This document shows, one piece after another, positions 9,130 to 18,595 of a DNA stretch of 64,000 nucleotides. The stretch's first letter is position 1; each line of letters opens with the position of its first letter. Below the pieces are notes generated by a model, which was not told where the DNA came from, did not search any database, and saw only the letters and a program-made list of their open reading frames with translations. The position numbers were made by a program, and so were the translations under genes. The DNA is from Flavobacterium sp. 20NA77.7 (GTDB lineage Bacteria; Bacteroidota; Bacteroidia; Flavobacteriales; Flavobacteriaceae), in assembly GCF_031326205.1 (NCBI RefSeq), contig NZ_CP133721.1, forward strand, positions 2,170,001 through 2,234,000. The letters run 5' to 3'.

Positions 9130-9144
9130 AGGACGAGCGAAAAT

Positions 9145-10401
9145 ATGAACCATACAAATGTAGTTAAACATACTTCTTTTTATGCTGTAGGATTAAGTTA
9201 CAAAAAAGCAGACGCAGAAATTAGAGGTAATTTTAGTTTAGATGAATACGCTAAAATGCAAGTTTTACATCAGGCAAAAAACGAAGGCATTGAAAGTGTT
9301 ATTGCTATTTCAACATGTAACCGCACTGAACTATATGGTTTCGCACAGCATCCTTTTCAATTAATTAAATTATTGTGCGACAATAGTCAAGGTACCGTAG
9401 AAGATTTTCAAAAAGTGGCCTACGTGTATAAAAGCACAGAAGCTATAACGCATTTATTTAAAGTAGGAACTGGACTTGATAGTCAAATTTTAGGAGACTT
9501 TGAAATTATTGCCCAAATCAAGAGTGGTTTTGTGCAAAGCAAAAGCTTAGGTCTTGCTAATGCCTATATGGAGCGATTAATAAATGCAGTAATTCAAGCC
9601 AGTAAAAGGGTAAAAAATGAAACTGAACTATCTTCAGGAGCTACTTCTGTATCCTTTGCTTCTGTACAATATATTTTTAAAAATGTTGCAGATATTGCAC
9701 ACAAAAACATTTTATTATTTGGAACAGGAAAAATAGGTAGAAACACCTGCGAAAACTTAGTAAAACACACCAAGCACGAACAAATCACCTTAATTAATCG
9801 GACAAAAGATAAGGCAGAAAAATTGGCTAAAAAACTAAACCTCATTGTAAAAGATTATGCCGATTTACAATTAGAAATTCAAAAAGCTGACGTATTAGTG
9901 GTAGCTACAGGTGCACAAAATCCAACAATTGATAAATCTATTTTAGCATTAAAAAAACCCTTATTAATTTTAGACTTATCTATTCCTAAAAACGTAAATG
10001 AAAACGTGCAAGATATTCAAGATGTAACGCTCGTACATCTTGATAATTTATCACAAATCACTGATGAGACATTAGAAAACAGAAAAAAACATATTCCCGC
10101 TGCCGAAAAAATTATTTCAGAAATTAAAGAAGAATTTATTACGTGGACAAAAGGAAGAAAATATGCGCCTACTATTCATGCTTTAAAAGCAAAACTTAAT
10201 GCAATTAAAGAAGCCGAAGTAAATCATCATAAAAAGAAATTAGCTAATTTTGATGAAGCGCAAGCCGAATTAATAACTGCTCGCATCATTCAAAAAATCA
10301 CAAGCCATTTTGCCAATCACTTAAAAGATGAAAACACAGCCGTGGAAGAAAGTATAGAATGGATTGAACGTGTTTTTCATATCGAAACCTCAACAAAATG
10401 A
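9145..10401 (+). CDS. hemA: Glutamyl-tRNA reductase
   Basis: 418 residues, full length. It reduces glutamyl-tRNA(Glu) to glutamate-1-semialdehyde, the first step of the C5 route to tetrapyrroles. The catalytic Cys58 lies in AISTCNRTELYG (54-65). The segment GLDSQILGDFEI follows, then a nucleotide-binding domain with LFGTGKIGRNT and a C-terminal helical dimerisation region. It is the first gene of the rightward operon; hemC starts at ATGA overlapping its stop. This step is commonly the controlled one, which fits the elaborate upstream region. Confidence 0.97.
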   Translation: MNHTNVVKHTSFYAVGLSYKKADAEIRGNFSLDEYAKMQVLHQAKNEGIESVIAISTCNRTELYGFAQHPFQLIKLLCDNSQGTVEDFQKVAYVYKSTEAITHLFKVGTGLDSQILGDFEIIAQIKSGFVQSKSLGLANAYMERLINAVIQASKRVKNETELSSGATSVSFASVQYIFKNVADIAHKNILLFGTGKIGRNTCENLVKHTKHEQITLINRTKDKAEKLAKKLNLIVKDYADLQLEIQKADVLVVATGAQNPTIDKSILALKKPLLILDLSIPKNVNENVQDIQDVTLVHLDNLSQITDETLENRKKHIPAAEKIISEIKEEFITWTKGRKYAPTIHALKAKLNAIKEAEVNHHKKKLANFDEAQAELITARIIQKITSHFANHLKDENTAVEESIEWIERVFHIETSTK

Positions 10402-11321
10402 AAAAAAACATAAGAATAGGAACCCGAGACAGTCAACTAGCACTTTGGCAAGCACATACAGTTGAAAAATTACTAAATGACCTAGGTTATTCAACTACAA
10501 TTGTTGCTGTTAAATCGGAAGGAGATTTACAAGTCACCCAACCTTTATATGAACTTGGTATTACAGGAATTTTCACTAAAACGTTAGACATTGCCTTGCT
10601 AGAAGGAAAAATTGATATTGCGGTTCATTCCATGAAAGACGTACCCACTTCCTTACCTGAAGGAATTGTTCAGGCGGCCGTTTTAGAAAGAGGAAACACT
10701 ACAGACATTTTAGTTCACAAAGGGAATTTAGACTTTTTAGAAAAAAATGCGACCATTGCGACCGGAAGTTTGCGTCGTCAAGCACAATGGCTACATAAGC
10801 ATCCTCAGCACACCACAGTGGACTTAAGAGGAAATGTAAATTCACGTCTGCAAAAACTGAAAGACAATGCTTGGCAAGGAGCTATTTTTGCAGCAGCTGG
10901 TTTAGAACGAATTAATCTAAAACCTGAGCATTATATCAATTTAGAATGGATGACTCCCGCTCCTGCTCAAGGCGCTATGATGGTTGTCACATCGGCTGAA
11001 GATACCTATTGTTTAAATGCGTTAGCTGAAATTAATCATGTGGAAACAGAAATTTGCACCTACATTGAACGCCAATTTTTAAAAACGTTAGAAGGAGGTT
11101 GTACCGCTCCTATTGGCGCATTAGTAACCTATAATGAAAAAGATGATGTGTTGCATTTTAAAGGTTCATTATTCAGTTTAGATGGTAAAGAAAAAATTGA
11201 AATTGATAAAAATTTTGAACTAAAAGATTGGAAAAAACTAGGACACAACTGCGCTGTCGAAATTTTAGAAAATGGTGGTAAAGAACTAATGAACACAATT
11301 AAAACACAATTAAAAAAGTAA
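10398..11321 (+). CDS. hemC: Porphobilinogen deaminase (hydroxymethylbilane synthase)
   Basis: 307 residues, typical length. It joins four porphobilinogens into hydroxymethylbilane. N-terminal RIGTRDSQLALWQA, catalytic Asp81 in AVHSMKDVPT, GSLRRQAQ and LRGNVNSRL arginine-rich substrate-binding stretches, and the dipyrromethane cofactor Cys235 in LEGGCTAPIGA are all present. The start overlaps the hemA stop by 4 bases (ATGA), a sign of translational coupling. The next gene follows by 2 bases. Confidence 0.97.
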   Translation: MKKNIRIGTRDSQLALWQAHTVEKLLNDLGYSTTIVAVKSEGDLQVTQPLYELGITGIFTKTLDIALLEGKIDIAVHSMKDVPTSLPEGIVQAAVLERGNTTDILVHKGNLDFLEKNATIATGSLRRQAQWLHKHPQHTTVDLRGNVNSRLQKLKDNAWQGAIFAAAGLERINLKPEHYINLEWMTPAPAQGAMMVVTSAEDTYCLNALAEINHVETEICTYIERQFLKTLEGGCTAPIGALVTYNEKDDVLHFKGSLFSLDGKEKIEIDKNFELKDWKKLGHNCAVEILENGGKELMNTIKTQLKK

Positions 11322-11323
11322 CT

Positions 11324-11998
11324 GTGAAAGAAAGCATCGGCATACTAGCAACTAAAAAATTGGCTCACAATCAAAAACAATACTTGCTAAATGCTAATTT
11401 TAAAGTAATTGACGAAGATTTTATTCATATTCAACCCATTGCTTTTGAAATCAAAAACACGAATGATATTTTAATTTTTACGAGTCAAAATGCCGTTCTT
11501 AACGTTCTTACCCATAAAGAGGAGTTCATTCATAAACCTGTAATTTGTGTAGGCGAAAAAACGAAAAACATACTACTCGAAAATGGTTTTTCTGTAGTTT
11601 GTTTTCAGCCTGAAGCTGCCGAATTAATTGGAAGTATTGAAAACGAATACATGAATAATAGCTTTACTTTTTTCTGTGGTACATCAAGGTTAAACACGAT
11701 TCCCAATTTTTTAAGAGAAAAAAGCATCAAACATGAAATTATTGAAGTTTATAAAACTATTGAAACGCCCCTAAAAATTAATTCGAAAATGGATGGCATT
11801 CTGTTTTTCAGTCCATCTGGGGTTACAAGTTTTATAAAAGAAAATGAAATTACAGACGAATGCTGTTTTTGCATTGGAACTACTACAGCAAAAGCGGTTG
11901 AAGCCTATTCAAAAAACATTGTAATTGCAAATCAGCCTACGGTTGAAAACGTAATTATTCAATGCATACATTATTTTAAATCAACAAAAAATGATTAA
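11324..11998 (+). CDS. hemD: Uroporphyrinogen-III synthase (GTG start)
   Basis: 224 residues, a little shorter than many HemD proteins. It cyclises hydroxymethylbilane to uroporphyrinogen III. Sequence is divergent, as usual for this family, but [14 protein letters not shown] near residues 65-80, FFCGTSR, and [10 protein letters not shown] followed by [10 protein letters not shown] are recognisable HemD blocks. The start is GTG, 2 bases after the hemC stop; no in-frame ATG lies nearby. The 3' end overlaps hemE by 8 bases. Position between hemC and hemE supports the call. Confidence 0.9.
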   Translation: MKESIGILATKKLAHNQKQYLLNANFKVIDEDFIHIQPIAFEIKNTNDILIFTSQNAVLNVLTHKEEFIHKPVICVGEKTKNILLENGFSVVCFQPEAAELIGSIENEYMNNSFTFFCGTSRLNTIPNFLREKSIKHEIIEVYKTIETPLKINSKMDGILFFSPSGVTSFIKENEITDECCFCIGTTTAKAVEAYSKNIVIANQPTVENVIIQCIHYFKSTKND

Positions 11999-13016
11999 AA
12001 ACGACCTTTTTTTAAGAGCCTTAAATAACGAAAAAGTAGAGCGTCCACCAGTTTGGATGATGCGCCAAGCGGGAAGATACTTACCTGAATTTAGAGCTTT
12101 GCGTGACAAATACGATTTCTTTACGCGTTGCGAAACACCAGAATTAGCAGCTGAAATCACCGTGCAACCCATTCGTATTGTGCAACCTGATGCTGCCATT
12201 TTGTTTTCGGACATTTTGGTCGTACCACGAGCGATGGGTATTCACGTAGAATTAAAAGACAATTTAGGGCCGATAATTCCGAATCCAATTCGTACTATGG
12301 AGCAAGTGAATCAAGTATTTATTCCAAATGTCAACGAAACGTTAGGATACGTTTTTGATGCGATTAAATTGACCAAAGAAATGTTGAACGATGAGGTGCC
12401 ATTGATTGGCTTCGCTGGTTCACCATGGACGATTTTTTGTTATGCAGTGGAAGGAAAAGGTTCTAAAAGTTTTGATACGGCTAAAGGATTTTGTTTCTCC
12501 AATCCAGTAGCGGCGCATACTTTGTTACAAAAAATTACCGATACGACGATTTTGTATTTAAAAGAAAAAGTAAAAGCAGGTTGTAATGCCATTCAGATTT
12601 TTGATTCTTGGGGAGGAATGCTTTCTCCTAAAGATTATCAAGAATTTTCATTTCAATATATCAATCAAATTACTGAAGCTTTAGCAGAAATAACTCCAGT
12701 TATTATTTTCGGAAAAGGGTGTTGGTTTGCTTTAGGCGAAATGGCAAAATCAAAAGCTTCGGCTTTAGGAGTAGATTGGACCTGTTCGCCAAGAAATGCC
12801 CGTTATTTAACAGGAGGAAACATTACATTACAAGGAAATTTTGATCCGAGTCGTTTACTTTCGCCAATTCCAACCATCAAAAAAATGGTACATGAAATGA
12901 TTGATGAATTTGGCAAGGACAATTACATCGTCAACTTAGGTCACGGAATTTTACCAAATATTCCTGTGGATCACGCAAAAGCATTTGTCGAAGCCGTAAA
13001 GGAGTATGGTAAATAA
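11991..13016 (+). CDS. hemE: Uroporphyrinogen decarboxylase
   Basis: 341 residues. It decarboxylates the four acetate side chains of uroporphyrinogen III to coproporphyrinogen III. Signature motif [14 protein letters not shown] (22-35) and LFSDILVVP with the key Asp74 are intact, as are [14 protein letters not shown] and the C-terminal NLGHGILPN. It overlaps hemD by 8 bases and its stop codon overlaps the next start (TAATG). The local codon use has slightly more G and C than hemD, but nothing suggests transfer. Confidence 0.97.
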   Translation: MIKNDLFLRALNNEKVERPPVWMMRQAGRYLPEFRALRDKYDFFTRCETPELAAEITVQPIRIVQPDAAILFSDILVVPRAMGIHVELKDNLGPIIPNPIRTMEQVNQVFIPNVNETLGYVFDAIKLTKEMLNDEVPLIGFAGSPWTIFCYAVEGKGSKSFDTAKGFCFSNPVAAHTLLQKITDTTILYLKEKVKAGCNAIQIFDSWGGMLSPKDYQEFSFQYINQITEALAEITPVIIFGKGCWFALGEMAKSKASALGVDWTCSPRNARYLTGGNITLQGNFDPSRLLSPIPTIKKMVHEMIDEFGKDNYIVNLGHGILPNIPVDHAKAFVEAVKEYGK

Positions 13017-13423
13017 TGAGAAAAGTTTATTACATATTATTCATTTTGTTAGGAATTATTCCAGCAACCTTTTTGCTAATTATGATTTTGATCTCTGGTA
13101 TATTTGGCGCTGCTTTATCAGGAAAAATTAGTTATTTAATTCAAATGTTTTTAGGTATTAGTGGCTATTTAGGATTGATATCGCTTTTACGAGGACTGAA
13201 AAAAAAATATTACAAATTGAATTTGATTTTACTTGGATTGGGATTTTTAGGGTTTAATATGTTTCTCTTTTTTGATGAAGAAATGACTAATCTTTCGAGA
13301 AGAATTCTATCTGGTAAAGGAAGTTTAGAACAATTGTCACAATATGTATTTCCAAATATTGTAATTCTGACTTTTGTTGTCATTATTTCAATAAAAATGT
13401 ATAATGAGAAAAATGAAAAATAA
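13016..13423 (+). CDS. Small membrane protein between hemE and hemF
   Basis: 135 residues, not recognised. It has four predicted TM helices (about 5-27, 40-60, 69-85, 107-127) and a short Lys/Glu tail. It overlaps hemE at TAATG and runs into hemF at its 3' end, so it is translated as part of the heme operon. No heme- or metal-ligand motif is evident. A role as a membrane helper for the later heme enzymes is possible only from position. Confidence 0.7.
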   Translation: MRKVYYILFILLGIIPATFLLIMILISGIFGAALSGKISYLIQMFLGISGYLGLISLLRGLKKKYYKLNLILLGLGFLGFNMFLFFDEEMTNLSRRILSGKGSLEQLSQYVFPNIVILTFVVIISIKMYNEKNEK

Positions 13424-14336
13424 ATTCTACACCTACATACAAACCCTACAAGATCAAATCTGTAAAGGATTAGAGGGTATTGATGGCGTTGCTAAATTCC
13501 GTGAAGATCTTTGGAACAGACCTGAAGGAGGCGGAGGAAGAACACGTGTGATTGAAAACGGGCATGTTTTTGAAAAAGGTGGCGTAAATATTTCAGCGGT
13601 TCACGGGAAATTACCTGATTCGATGCAAAAATTATTCAATGTAGGCGAAGCCGATTTTTTTGCCTGCGGATTGAGTTTGGTGATTCATCCTAAAAGCCCA
13701 ATGGTGCCAACGGTGCATGCCAATTGGCGTTATTTTGAAATGTACGATACTTCGACAGAACTCAGTACAGGAGAACGGAAAGTAATTAATAGTTGGTTTG
13801 GTGGCGGACAAGATTTGACGCCCTATTATTTGTTTGAAGAAGATGCGATACATTTTCATCAAACGTGTAAAACAGCTTGTGATAAACATAATCCTGATTT
13901 TTATCCAAAATACAAAAAACAATGCGATGATTATTTTTGGAACGCACATAGAAATGAAGCGCGAGGAGTTGGAGGTTTATTTTTCGATTATCTAAAAGCG
14001 ACCGAAGAACAATCAATGGAAGATTGGTACAATTTTGTTACTGAAGTTGGGAATTCATTCCTTGATGCTTATTTACCAATTGTAGCAAAAAGAAAAGACT
14101 TGCCTTATACAGCTGAGCAACGCACTTGGCAAGAAATTCGCCGTGGTCGTTATGTCGAATTTAATTTGGTTCACGACAAAGGCACGTTATTTGGCTTAAA
14201 AACCAACGGAAGAATTGAATCGATTTTGATGAGTTTGCCGCCTCACGTGCAATGGCATTATGACCATCATCCTGAGATAGGAAGCGAAGAAGAAAAATTA
14301 ATAATCGTATTAGAAAAACCTATAAACTGGGTATAA
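13413..14336 (+). CDS. hemF: Oxygen-dependent coproporphyrinogen III oxidase
   Basis: 307 residues from ATG 13413; an in-frame ATG three codons earlier (13404) is an alternative. It oxidatively decarboxylates coproporphyrinogen III to protoporphyrinogen IX using O2. Family blocks: RPEGGGGRTRV, HANWRYFEMYD, WFGGGQDLTPYY, RNEARGVGGLFFD and LMSLPPHVQW. It overlaps the small membrane protein gene and ends the rightward heme operon at a terminator. Its presence implies aerobic heme synthesis; no hemN is seen in this window. Confidence 0.97.
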   Translation: MKNKFYTYIQTLQDQICKGLEGIDGVAKFREDLWNRPEGGGGRTRVIENGHVFEKGGVNISAVHGKLPDSMQKLFNVGEADFFACGLSLVIHPKSPMVPTVHANWRYFEMYDTSTELSTGERKVINSWFGGGQDLTPYYLFEEDAIHFHQTCKTACDKHNPDFYPKYKKQCDDYFWNAHRNEARGVGGLFFDYLKATEEQSMEDWYNFVTEVGNSFLDAYLPIVAKRKDLPYTAEQRTWQEIRRGRYVEFNLVHDKGTLFGLKTNGRIESILMSLPPHVQWHYDHHPEIGSEEEKLIIVLEKPINWV

Positions 14337-14364
14337 AAAAGCTCCTTAAAAGGAGCTTTTTTTA
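14335..14364. terminator. Bidirectional rho-independent terminator
   Basis: AAAAAAGCTCCT-taaa-AGGAGCTTTTTT between hemF and the convergent gene ending at 14369. Confidence 0.9.
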
Positions 14365-14368
14365 GGTC

Positions 14369-16246
14369 TTATTTTAAAAATTTTACCAGGTCTAACGTTT
14401 GTATAATTATATTTTTGTCATTAAAGTTAGAATTAAGTTCCATTTCAAATGTCATTTTATTATCACTTATTTTATTTGAGGAATAGCATTTTATATTTTT
14501 AAACTGATTACTTAATTTCATCATTTTTTCTTGGTCTTTACCTAAATTCTGATTTACGAAATAGCTGTTCATAAATTGCGCTATATCAAAATTTCCAACA
14601 AAATAATTGTTTGAAAGTTCTTTTTTTACTTGTTTAGCAAATGCGGATTTTGAACCATTATTTAAATAATTTAGTCCGTTTGTCAGAACCAAAACGTCTT
14701 TGTCTTTAAAAATAACTACGTTCCCTAAATCTTCTGTTTTAGTAACAACATAATAATTATTCTCTTTAGTTAATACTCTTTTACGAACTCCTAAATTTAA
14801 AAGTTTTTCACTCATTGTTGGATGAGAGGAGGTCATAATAAACGTAAAAACAGGTCTGGTTTTTGTGATTTTTCGTTCCTCTGCTTTTTCTTCATAATCA
14901 TCACTGTAAGCAGGCACTGTATAGGTTGATTCATATTGTTCTACCGCATGAAGAAACATTGAAAAGTCACCATCAAAAAGTGTTGCGGATGCTTTTTCAT
15001 CAATAAGTGTGCTAAATAAATCGGTTATAATTTCTCTATCTTCACTTTCAAAAGGCATAGTGGCTAAAAATTGATCCATAATTTGGGGATAATTTTTCAA
15101 CACTTCTTCTGTATTTGAATGATAAGTCATATATCCTAACGGTTCATTTTTAGGAAAATAATTAAAGACATTTTTATTTGGTTTTTTAGCAATTATTTTT
15201 TGCATAATAGTTGCTAAAGACGGCGCGTATTCTATTGTTTGCACCATTTTTGCTTTATCATTTTCAAAATAGAAATCGGCATTCATTCCCTTGATACTAG
15301 CTGTTTTTTCAGCCGATGCTAAATTTGGTTTATAACCTTTAAACAAATAGGGTATTGATGCAAATTTCTCATAGATAGCTTGATAATTTAGCCACATTGA
15401 AATAGCCGAATCTGTATTAACTTGACTAGAAACAGGCATAACAAATCCGTTTTTAAATAAGGCATCTAACTGAATCTCTTGCTTAGCTATTTTTTTATTT
15501 CTTTCTTCCTGTTGCGCTTTTTTCATTGACTCTAAATAGGCTATGTATTCTTCATCATCTTCCTCTTCTTGTTCAGTATCTTCTACCGGTACAGCAACTT
15601 GTTCGTCTACTTCTTCGCTTGTTTTTTCTTCACTAATTATTGGCGCATCTGTCGTTGTCTCCTGTACATCATCCGACACATATTCGTCAGGTGCTTCTTC
15701 TACTAACACGGCGGTTGTGTCTGCATATTCTGCTTGAGAGTCTAAAGCATATTGGGTAGTTGTGATTCCTGTTAATTCATAGATAACTAGATGTTCATTA
15801 TTCCATCCTATTGTAAAAGAACTGTTTTTGGGTGTATAATAACAATATTTTGATGCATTTATTGAGTTTGCACAAGTTATTTGGGTTTTAAGTGTATCAT
15901 ATGCATTATTATTTTCTTCAGCAACTCTATCAAAAAAGTAAGCGCTTAGGTCTTTATTGTCTTTAATAGGGAAAGAAATTTGATAATACGGAATACTATC
16001 TGTAATATTTCCATGCATAACAACTGCTTTTGATTGATCCATAAAAGACATCAAATCTTTTAATTTATAATTCAATTCTTGTTTGTTGAACGTTTTGAAT
16101 GTATCGTGATTAAACATACTATCTAAACTTACTTTGTCGGCAAATTTTGACATATTAAATTGAATGAAATAATCGTGTTTCGATAGGTTGCTTTGACCAA
16201 TTAAGAAAACGGGTAAAAGAACTAAAAAATAAAAGGCTTTTTTCAT
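14369..16246 (-). CDS. Secreted or periplasmic protein of unknown function
   Basis: 625 residues, not recognised. A signal peptide ends near LIGQS (residue 19). Residues about 175-240 are a strongly acidic, Glu/Asp/Thr-rich linker followed by a Gln/Glu/Lys-rich stretch that may be coiled coil. The flanking N- and C-terminal parts look folded and may be two halves of one domain. It lies 4 bases after the lipoprotein gene on the same strand, so the pair forms an operon. Both sit between hemF and hemB but have no heme motif. Confidence 0.65.
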   Translation of the reverse strand: MKKAFYFLVLLPVFLIGQSNLSKHDYFIQFNMSKFADKVSLDSMFNHDTFKTFNKQELNYKLKDLMSFMDQSKAVVMHGNITDSIPYYQISFPIKDNKDLSAYFFDRVAEENNNAYDTLKTQITCANSINASKYCYYTPKNSSFTIGWNNEHLVIYELTGITTTQYALDSQAEYADTTAVLVEEAPDEYVSDDVQETTTDAPIISEEKTSEEVDEQVAVPVEDTEQEEEDDEEYIAYLESMKKAQQEERNKKIAKQEIQLDALFKNGFVMPVSSQVNTDSAISMWLNYQAIYEKFASIPYLFKGYKPNLASAEKTASIKGMNADFYFENDKAKMVQTIEYAPSLATIMQKIIAKKPNKNVFNYFPKNEPLGYMTYHSNTEEVLKNYPQIMDQFLATMPFESEDREIITDLFSTLIDEKASATLFDGDFSMFLHAVEQYESTYTVPAYSDDYEEKAEERKITKTRPVFTFIMTSSHPTMSEKLLNLGVRKRVLTKENNYYVVTKTEDLGNVVIFKDKDVLVLTNGLNYLNNGSKSAFAKQVKKELSNNYFVGNFDIAQFMNSYFVNQNLGKDQEKMMKLSNQFKNIKCYSSNKISDNKMTFEMELNSNFNDKNIIIQTLDLVKFLK

Positions 16247-16250
16247 GTTT

Positions 16251-16883
16251 TTAAGGTGTGAGTGTAATGGAATTATTCATAAGAGCAGTGTTTTTTAATA
16301 CGCTCCAAATATTTTGTTTTAAAACAACTGTTTTTTTTGTTTTAGAAATTTTACTACCCGTATTTTGTACCGAAGCTATGTCTTTATCAAATGTGTAAAT
16401 AGCTGTGATATTTGCTTTTAATAAATCTTCTTTTTTATCTTCGTCTTTAATGAGATTGGCAGGAAAAGCATAAGCGGCTATTCGTTCAAATTTTTCATTA
16501 TCCGCTTTAAAATGAACATGTTTACTTTTTTTGTCTAAACTGTTGAGCACCTTGTTAAGTGTTTCTATAGAATTATACGAAAAATTCATTTTAAATATAT
16601 AATTTTTAAAATCATAACTCGACGAAATTTTAGAAACGCCTTTAATTTTTGAAGCCTTATTTCTAAAATTAGCTAATTTAGACTTTATTTCTTCTTCACT
16701 AGGAATACTAACTCCGTCAACTTCTCCTAGCGCAATAGCCGTTCTAACTTTAATCCAAGATGCTGAAAAGTCGATTACTAAACTATAATCGCCGCTATTG
16801 TCTTTTTTATGTTTTAGTACTTCTGTTATTTCAAAACAGCCCGTTAATAAAAAACATGCTAGTAATACAATTGCTTTTTTCAT
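16251..16883 (-). CDS. Lipoprotein of unknown function
   Basis: 210 residues. A type II signal peptide with lipobox LLTGC (Cys16) is clear. The remainder has no recognised motif; it is Lys-rich with alternating strands. It is the first gene of a two-gene operon with the 625-residue secreted protein that starts 4 bases downstream, suggesting the two act together in the envelope. Confidence 0.65.
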   Translation of the reverse strand: MKKAIVLLACFLLTGCFEITEVLKHKKDNSGDYSLVIDFSASWIKVRTAIALGEVDGVSIPSEEEIKSKLANFRNKASKIKGVSKISSSYDFKNYIFKMNFSYNSIETLNKVLNSLDKKSKHVHFKADNEKFERIAAYAFPANLIKDEDKKEDLLKANITAIYTFDKDIASVQNTGSKISKTKKTVVLKQNIWSVLKNTALMNNSITLTP

Positions 16884-16987
16884 ACTACAAAAATAGAATT
16901 ATTTATTTATGATTTCAGTTCTTTTTAAAAATAATGAATTCATGAAAAAATTGTAACTTTACACCTAATTTTTTTGAACATAAAAGT

Positions 16988-18001
16988 ATGTTTCCATTAC
17001 ACAGAGGTAGAAGATTACGAGTAAATGAATCAATAAGAAGTTTAGTTCGTGAAACGAGTTTAAGTCCAGCCGATTTTATGTTTCCCATGTTTATTGCAGA
17101 GGGAGAAAATATACTAGTCGAAATACCATCGATGCCAGGAATTTTTCGCCGTTCGATTGATTTAACGGTTAAAGAAGTCCAAGAATTATTCGATTTAGGG
17201 ATTCGTGCTGTGAATATTTACGTCAAAGTAAGTGAAGATTTAAAAGACAATACTGGCAAAGAAGCTTGGAATCCAAACGGATTGATGCAAAGAGCTATCC
17301 GTGCCATCAAGGCGGCTTGTCCTGAAATGATTGTGATGCCTGATGTGGCTTTAGACCCCTATTCGATTTATGGTCATGACGGAATCATTGAAAACGGCGA
17401 TGTAGCGAATGATGCTACCAACGATGCCTTAGTAAAGATGGCAGTTTCGCATGCCCAAGCAGGTGCCGACTTTGTAGCGCCAAGTGACATGATGGATGGT
17501 AGAGTGTTGCGCTTACGCCAAGGATTGGATGCAGCAGGTTTTCACAACGTGGGAATTATGAGTTATTCGGCGAAATATGCTTCGGCATTTTATGGTCCGT
17601 TTCGCGATGCTTTAGACAGTGCACCAAAAGAAGCCGATGTCGATGCTGAGCCTGTCGAAGTACCAAAAGACAAGAAAACCTACCAAATGGATTATGCCAA
17701 TCGTATTGAAGCGGTAAAAGAAGCCTTATGGGATGTGGAAGAAGGAGCTGATATGGTCATGGTAAAACCTGGGATTGCCTATTTAGATATTGTTCGGGAA
17801 GTAAAAAATGCCGTAGATGTTCCCGTAACGGTTTTCCATGTTTCGGGAGAATATGCTATGATAAAAGCAGCAGCCGAAAGAGGTTGGCTTGACCACGACA
17901 AAATCATGATGGAGCAATTAATGTGCATCAAAAGAGCAGGTGCAAATTTGATTTCGACCTATTTTGCAAAAGAAGCAGCCATTTTATTAAACAAAAAATA
18001 G
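16988..18001 (+). CDS. hemB: Porphobilinogen synthase (delta-aminolevulinate dehydratase)
   Basis: 337 residues. It condenses two 5-aminolevulinates into porphobilinogen. Schiff-base lysines are Lys196 (SYSAKYASAFYG) and Lys260 (MVMVKPG). The active-site metal segment reads DVALDPYSIYGHDGI (119-133) with Asp where zinc enzymes have Cys, so this is a non-zinc (Mg/K-type) enzyme. It is separated from the other heme genes by two leftward genes but lies within 3 kb of hemF. The cytochrome lipoprotein gene follows 7 bases later. Confidence 0.97.
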   Translation: MFPLHRGRRLRVNESIRSLVRETSLSPADFMFPMFIAEGENILVEIPSMPGIFRRSIDLTVKEVQELFDLGIRAVNIYVKVSEDLKDNTGKEAWNPNGLMQRAIRAIKAACPEMIVMPDVALDPYSIYGHDGIIENGDVANDATNDALVKMAVSHAQAGADFVAPSDMMDGRVLRLRQGLDAAGFHNVGIMSYSAKYASAFYGPFRDALDSAPKEADVDAEPVEVPKDKKTYQMDYANRIEAVKEALWDVEEGADMVMVKPGIAYLDIVREVKNAVDVPVTVFHVSGEYAMIKAAAERGWLDHDKIMMEQLMCIKRAGANLISTYFAKEAAILLNKK

Positions 18002-18008
18002 ACTACTT

Positions 18009-18410
18009 ATGAAAGTGTATTTGCAATTCCTTTTGATAGTATCATTTGTTTTAAATCTCATTAGTTGTGGTAAAAAAACAGAAACGGATGCCATGGGGAA
18101 TCCTGTTGAACAAAAGGAAACTTCAGTAAATCAAACACCTGAAGAATTAGGTAAAGAATTATTTGAAGGAAAAGGAACTTGTGCTACTTGTCATCAAGCA
18201 AAAGCAAAAGTGATAGGGCCAAGCATTACAGCAATTTCAAAAATTTATAAAGATAAAAAGGCGAGTATTGCTTTATTTTTAAAAGGCGAAGGTGAACCTT
18301 TAGTGGACCCAAGCCAATATGAAATCATGAAAGCTAATTTTGCCATCACAAAATCCATGACAGATGAAGAATTAGACGCGCTTGAAACCTACATGCTCAG
18401 TGTGAAGTGA
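18009..18410 (+). CDS. c-type cytochrome lipoprotein, single heme
   Basis: 133 residues. Lipobox LISC (Cys20) marks a lipoprotein, and CATCH (residues about 58-62) is the covalent heme c site; a downstream Met serves as probable distal ligand. Residues 20-45 are a polar linker. The class I cytochrome c domain is short. It is cotranscribed with hemB, 7 bases apart, a natural pairing of heme supply and heme use. Electron partners are unknown. Confidence 0.88.
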   Translation: MKVYLQFLLIVSFVLNLISCGKKTETDAMGNPVEQKETSVNQTPEELGKELFEGKGTCATCHQAKAKVIGPSITAISKIYKDKKASIALFLKGEGEPLVDPSQYEIMKANFAITKSMTDEELDALETYMLSVK

Positions 18411-18420
18411 TTTTTGAATT

Positions 18421-18463
18421 ACGATTTGGGATTTACGATTTGGGATTTACGATTTGAAGATTT
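18421..18463. repeat. Short tandem repeat, 14-bp unit
   Basis: Two exact copies of ACGATTTGGGATTT followed by a diverged third copy. Directly after, TTTGTG occurs four times at about 10-base steps (18505-18539). The 185-base gap between the cytochrome and cvpA-like genes holds only these repeats and no ORF. Confidence 0.8.
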
Positions 18464-18595
18464 GAAAATGTGGTAATGAGATGATAATCAAATAAGCCAA
18501 TAACTTTGTGAATCTTTGTGGAATTTTGTGCTCTTTGTGATATAGCTCTCTCGATTTACGAATTGGAAATTTAGTAAAATTTTGAACCCCAAACC

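Noticed and set aside
15543..15737. 64-codon Ser-rich plus ORF
   Set aside because: Shadow of the acidic linker of the 625-residue secreted protein.
16988..18001. hemB without metal-binding cysteines as defective
   Set aside because: Asp-type metal sites are normal in Mg-dependent enzymes.
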